Positions 7,053-9,088 of a DNA stretch of 9,088 nt are shown here, piece after piece. The notes below the pieces were generated by a model. That model did no database searches and was not told where the DNA came from. It saw only the letters and a program-made list of their open reading frames with translations. This DNA comes from Xanthobacteraceae bacterium (GTDB taxonomy: Bacteria > Pseudomonadota > Alphaproteobacteria > Rhizobiales > Xanthobacteraceae). Made by a program: the position numbers and the translations under genes. The number at the start of each line of letters is the position of its first letter. Positions within the stretch are counted from its first letter, which is position 1. The stretch lies in NCBI GenBank assembly GCA_030044035.1, contig JASHWN010000173.1:1-9088 (forward strand), in the 5' to 3' direction.

Positions 7053-7073
7053 TTCTCCACAGACTTATCCCCA
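7053..7073. other. Two DnaA-box-like 9-mers
   Basis: TTCTCCACA (7053-7061) and TTATCCCCA (7065-7073) each differ by one base from the DnaA box TTATCCACA. They lie in the same orientation with starts 12 bp apart, beginning 4 nt after the rpsD stop. Two near-matches this close are suggestive, but there is no AT-rich unwinding region or larger cluster, so this is not an origin. DnaA binding, or chance, are both possible. Confidence 0.3.
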
Positions 7074-7082
7074 GCCTCCGCA

Positions 7083-7118
7083 CTGTGCAAATGGCCTCTT
7101 TTCGGCGCATTTGCACAG
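7083..7118 (+). terminator. Long hairpin after rpsD, possible terminator
   Basis: CTGTGCAAATG (7083-7093) pairs perfectly with CATTTGCACAG (7108-7118); GCC (7094-7096) with GGC (7104-7106) extends the stem past one bulged base, leaving a loop containing TTTT. It starts 34 nt after the rpsD stop, which fits a 3' end or RNA-stability structure. No T-run follows, so intrinsic termination is uncertain. The ATTTGC of the right arm recurs 12 bp later (7121-7126), so a protein operator is an alternative reading. Confidence 0.45.
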
Positions 7119-7146
7119 CGATTTGCGCTGTCTCCCGGCGCGCTAC

Positions 7147-7174
7147 TTGAAAAAACGCCAGCCCGCATTACGCT
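7147..7174 (+). promoter_or_regulatory. Weak candidate promoter for the small membrane-protein genes
   Basis: TTGAAA (7147-7152) is followed after 16 nt by TACGCT (7169-7174), a poor -10 match. A perfect 12-bp palindrome TTTTGCGCAAAA (7174-7185) begins at its last base and could be a dimeric-regulator operator positioned near the start site. A short GCGGC/GCCGC hairpin (7188-7200) then precedes TTTT (7206-7209). This is the only reasonable promoter I see between rpsD and the gene at 7280; confidence is low. Confidence 0.25.
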
Positions 7175-7279
7175 TTTGCGCAAAATGGCGGCAAAGCCGC
7201 GCTGCTTTTCTAGGCGTGTGTGTTGCGTGCGTTGGGCTGGGCTTTCCTTGAACAAGCAATCGGAAAGGGAGAGACGCAC

Positions 7280-7513
7280 ATGGATGCGTTGCAAAGGGTT
7301 AAAGCGTGGATCGGCTCGTTGACTGAAATCGGTCTGATGCTGCTGGCGCTGGCGATCGTCGCGGCGCTTCTGGTCGGCGCCAACCTGCCGTTCTTCGGCA
7401 ACGTGACGACCAACATCATGGCGCTGGTGAAGGCGCTCGGTGACGGCGGGCTGGTCGGGCTGATCACGCTCGGCATCATTCTTTGGCTGTTCTCCGGACG
7501 CAAAGTGGCCTGA
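7280..7513 (+). CDS. Small two-helix membrane protein, 77 residues, function unknown
   Basis: Unrecognised function; it resembles conserved hypothetical proteins of rhizobia. A short amphipathic N-terminus (MDALQRVKAWIGSLTE) is followed by hydrophobic segments at about residues 17-33 and 56-72, joined by a linker with NLPFFGN, and ends SGRKVA. This implies two inner-membrane helices with both ends on the same side, probably the cytoplasm by the positive-inside rule. There is no signal cleavage site, Cys or obvious catalytic residue. The start ATG has a purine-rich AAAGGGAG site (GGGAG at 7267-7271, 8 nt upstream); an in-frame earlier start at 7220 lacks one. Its neighbour at 7606 has matching architecture (Q-x-x-K, E-x-G, an N before helix 2, LVGL, terminal R), so the two look like tandem paralogues. 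Confidence 0.8.
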   Translation: MDALQRVKAWIGSLTEIGLMLLALAIVAALLVGANLPFFGNVTTNIMALVKALGDGGLVGLITLGIILWLFSGRKVA

Positions 7514-7546
7514 AGCCGCGAAGGCCGGACCTCTCTGCGATCGAAT

Positions 7547-7577
7547 CGTTGGGTGACGCGGCAACCGTCACCCAACG
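7547..7577 (+). terminator. 12-bp perfect hairpin between the two small genes
   Basis: CGTTGGGTGACG (7547-7558) pairs perfectly with CGTCACCCAACG (7566-7577) around a 7-nt loop, CGGCAAC. It starts 34 nt after the stop of the first small gene and ends 28 nt before the start of the second. Only CCTTT follows, so it may be a partial terminator or an RNA-stabilising structure that sets different levels of the two proteins. Confidence 0.6.
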
Positions 7578-7605
7578 CCTTTGCGTATGATCCCGGAGGC
7601 GCGTC

Positions 7606-7974
7606 GTGTTGAACTACATGCAAAAGGCCAAGCAGTATCTGTGGGCGTTCGTCGAGCTCGGATTTCTGACGATCCTGTCCGTCATTCTGATTTATTTGAT
7701 ACTCGGCGAAACATCCGGCGTTTTCGTCTCTACGGTCGCCGCCAACGTGTTGAAATTCGCCGGCGCGCTGCCGGCGCAGAGCCTGGTCGGATTGGCGATC
7801 GTGCTCGCGCTCGTCATCCTGCTCGGCAACCGGACGGCGCGGCAAGCGGATGCGTTGGAGCGATTCGCGGACGAATTACGTGAGCGGCGCCAGCGCGAAG
7901 CGCCCCGAACGGACGAAACGCTTCCCCCTGCGATGCCGATCCCCGACCCTCCGCCGCAAGCGGGCGAAGCTTAG
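7606..7974 (+). CDS. Small membrane protein with charged, proline-rich tail, 122 residues
   Basis: Function unknown. The first 76 residues mirror the preceding gene: an N-terminal MQKAKQYLWAFVELG, hydrophobic segments at about 18-33 and 57-74, the shared LVGL (60-63), and Arg at the end of helix 2. The added C-terminal part is cytoplasmic-looking: a charged helix (about 76-98, ALERFADELRERRQRE), then a Pro-rich tail (PPAMPIPDPPPQAGEA). That suggests a helix-mediated contact with a soluble partner or self-association, by inference. GTG at 7606 is chosen because GGAGG (7595-7599) lies 6 nt upstream; TTG 7609 is an alternative and ATG 7618 is too far from the site. It converges with grxD across only 25 bp, with no visible terminator. 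Confidence 0.75.
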   Translation: MLNYMQKAKQYLWAFVELGFLTILSVILIYLILGETSGVFVSTVAANVLKFAGALPAQSLVGLAIVLALVILLGNRTARQADALERFADELRERRQREAPRTDETLPPAMPIPDPPPQAGEA

Positions 7975-7999
7975 GACGCAGGCACCAGCGGGATCGGAC

Positions 8000-8344
8000 C
8001 TAAGCCTGCTCGCTCTGCTTTTGCGCGAGCGCGACGCCCTTGTCCTTGAGCAGCGACTGCAGCTCGCCGGCCTGGAACATTTCGCGAATGATATCGCAGC
8101 CGCCGACGAATTCGCCCTTGACGTAGAGCTGGGGAATGGTCGGCCAGCTCGAATACGACTTGATGCCCTGGCGCAGCTCGTCGTTCTCGAGCACGTTGAG
8201 CCCCTTATAGGGCACGCCGAGATAGTCGAGGATCTGCACGACCTGCCCGGAGAAGCCGCACATCGGGAACTGCGGCGTGCCCTTCATGAACAGCACCACC
8301 TCGTTCGACTTGACCTCGTTATCGATGAATTGATCGATGGACAT
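8000..8344 (-). CDS. grxD: Monothiol glutaredoxin, Grx4 family (CGFS)
   Basis: CGFS glutaredoxins bind a glutathione-ligated [2Fe-2S] cluster and act in Fe-S cluster transfer and iron sensing, often with BolA. The 114 residues form one thioredoxin-like domain: K21, the active site C29-G-F-S within [11 protein letters not shown], the cis-proline segment WPTIPQLY (67-74), and GGCDI (81-85), all standard for the family. ATG 8344 ([11 protein letters not shown]) is preferred because the minus-strand GAGGG lies about 9 nt upstream; the ATG at 8353 directly abuts that GAGGG. The 174-bp gap to bolA holds no gene; a TATATT near 8410-8416 could be a -10 box but has no good -35. Expression from purL-bolA read-through or a local promoter are both possible. 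Confidence 0.95.
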   Translation of the reverse strand: MSIDQFIDNEVKSNEVVLFMKGTPQFPMCGFSGQVVQILDYLGVPYKGLNVLENDELRQGIKSYSSWPTIPQLYVKGEFVGGCDIIREMFQAGELQSLLKDKGVALAQKQSEQA

Positions 8345-8518
8345 TGCAGTCATCCCTCACTGGCGCGCGGGCACCCGCTCCCGGCGTCGAATCTAGGCCG
8401 CGTCACCGAATATATGTAGCGCAAGGCCGCCGCAAAGCCCAGACGGCGATTGGGCGCGAAAATAGCATGCCAGGCCGCTCGTTAGTGGCAAAATAACATT
8501 CCACGATATGTCGGCTGG

Positions 8519-8755
8519 CTAGCGTTCCGGCGTGCCGGTCTGCAGCGCCAACGCGTGCAGCTTGCCGCCCATCTCGGCCTGCAGCGCGCTGTAAACCATT
8601 TGGTGCTGCTGGAGGCGCGATTTGCCGCGAAACGACTCGGCGATGACGGTCGCTTTGTAATGATCGCCGTCGTGGGCGAGGTCCTCGATGGTGACCTGGG
8701 CATCGGGGATCCGCGCCCGGATCAATCGTTCGATGTCGTGCGCCGCCATCGCCAT
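8519..8755 (-). CDS. bolA: BolA family protein
   Basis: Small cytoplasmic partner of monothiol glutaredoxins; the BolA-Grx heterodimer carries a [2Fe-2S] cluster and takes part in iron homeostasis. The 78 residues form the class II KH-like fold, with the conserved SFRGKSRLQQHQMVY (41-55) and the invariant MGGKLHAL segment containing H67, the expected cluster ligand. The variable loop before it (LAHDGDHY, 26-33) has histidines and no cysteine, so this is the His-type rather than the Cys-type BolA. ATG 8755 is chosen because the minus-strand GGAGG (complement of 8764-8768) lies 8 nt upstream; a TTG at 8770 would fall inside that site. It lies 103 bp after purL and before grxD on the same strand. 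Confidence 0.95.
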   Translation of the reverse strand: MAMAAHDIERLIRARIPDAQVTIEDLAHDGDHYKATVIAESFRGKSRLQQHQMVYSALQAEMGGKLHALALQTGTPER

Positions 8756-8767
8756 GGCGCGTACCTC

Positions 8768-8804
8768 CAAGTCTTAAGTCCAGTCTCACGTCAAGTCTCA
8801 AGTC
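8768..8804. repeat. Short degenerate repeats between purL and bolA
   Basis: CAAGTCTTAAGTC (8768-8780) and CAAGTCTCAAGTC (8792-8804) differ by one base, and CAGTCTCACGTC (8781-8792) between them is a looser copy. Read on the minus strand they give repeated GACTTGA-like units just before the bolA ribosome-binding site. They may be slippage products or a binding site; nothing more can be said. Confidence 0.45.
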
Positions 8805-8858
8805 GGGTCGTGCCCAGCGCATATCAGGTCGGCGGGCGCCGAGAAAGGCCATGCGACC

Positions 8859-9088
8859 TCAGGCGGGCGATGCCGCCATGTAGTTCGGCAGCCAAGCCTC
8901 GAAGCGATGGATCAGGTCGGCGACGCGCAACGGCCGCTCTTCGGGCAAGGCCAGCAGCCGCCCGCCCGTGGTCCCGATCTGCCGCACCGGCACCCCGGCG
9001 CTGCGCGCCCGCTGCACAATGGCCTCGGCATCTGTGGCGGTCACCACGTAGCGCGCCTGATCCTCGCCGAACCAAAAGCCATGGGGTG
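8859..9088 (-). CDS. purL: Phosphoribosylformylglycinamidine synthase subunit PurL, C-terminal end (partial)
   Basis: The gene is cut by the right window edge; only its last 75 residues and the TGA stop are visible. PurL is the large subunit of FGAM synthase (PurS-PurQ-PurL type), converting FGAR to FGAM with ATP and glutamine-derived ammonia. The visible part is the end of the second AIRS C-terminal domain: FGEDQARYVVTATDAEAIV, then the glycine-rich IGTTGGRLLAL, and the ending RFEAWLPNYMAASPA. I recognise FGEDQARY and the G-T-T-G-G turn as typical of PurL C-termini. It is followed on the same strand by bolA and grxD. Confidence is limited only by truncation. Confidence 0.88.
   Translation of the reverse strand, partial: PHGFWFGEDQARYVVTATDAEAIVQRARSAGVPVRQIGTTGGRLLALPEERPLRVADLIHRFEAWLPNYMAASPA

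Noticed and set aside
7053..7185. Replication origin after rpsD
   Set aside because: Only two imperfect DnaA-like boxes, no AT-rich unwinding element and no origin-linked genes.
7206..7209. Intrinsic terminator formed by the 7188-7200 hairpin and TTTT
   Set aside because: Five-bp stem with a 3-nt loop and a T4 tract separated by 5 nt is too weak to call on its own.
8403..8852. 149-codon minus-strand open frame spanning bolA
   Set aside because: Same strand but another frame from bolA; it has repetitive Arg/Asp/Leu content and bolA explains the conserved coding signal.

Overview
The window looks like a chromosomal, mostly housekeeping stretch from a high-GC alphaproteobacterium. Protein character points to the Hyphomicrobiales, near Bradyrhizobium, Rhodopseudomonas or other Xanthobacteraceae. 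Reasons: the S4 protein is the cysteine-free 205-residue type, the order purL-bolA-grxD is one I associate with alphaproteobacteria, codons are strongly G/C-ending, and palindromic intergenic elements resemble those common in Bradyrhizobium relatives. The assignment is by pattern recognition, not by a search.

Layout. Positions 1-156 hold three 21-bp tandem repeats and the ribosome-binding site of rpe. The plus strand carries rpe (ribulose-phosphate 3-epimerase) and, overlapping its stop, a glutathionyl-hydroquinone reductase. A pair of inverted REP-like hairpin modules (1822-1975) separates that gene from a convergent 102-residue hypothetical gene on the minus strand (2018-2326). Divergent from the hypothetical is purB, followed on the plus strand by murI and an oxalate/formate-antiporter-like MFS transporter. 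The gap 5999-6431 has a second, unrelated REP-like pair, a near-consensus sigma-70 promoter and a structured leader of about 200 nt for rpsD. Downstream of rpsD is a 230-bp non-coding stretch with two DnaA-box-like 9-mers, a long hairpin and a 12-bp palindrome. Then come two adjacent small genes for two-helix membrane proteins that look like diverged paralogues. The right end is on the minus strand: the 3' end of purL, then bolA, then grxD.

Functional links. purB and purL are both purine biosynthesis genes but are not in one operon here. BolA and the CGFS glutaredoxin GrxD are known partners that share a [2Fe-2S] cluster in iron and Fe-S homeostasis. MurI makes D-glutamate for peptidoglycan, Rpe serves the pentose phosphate and Calvin pathways, and RpsD is a primary 16S rRNA-binding protein.

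I see no defence system, phage, transposase, CRISPR array, tRNA or rRNA, and no clear new multi-gene system. The best leads are the paired small membrane proteins, the structured rpsD leader, and the MFS protein, which seems to lack the TM11 lysine of characterised oxalate transporters.
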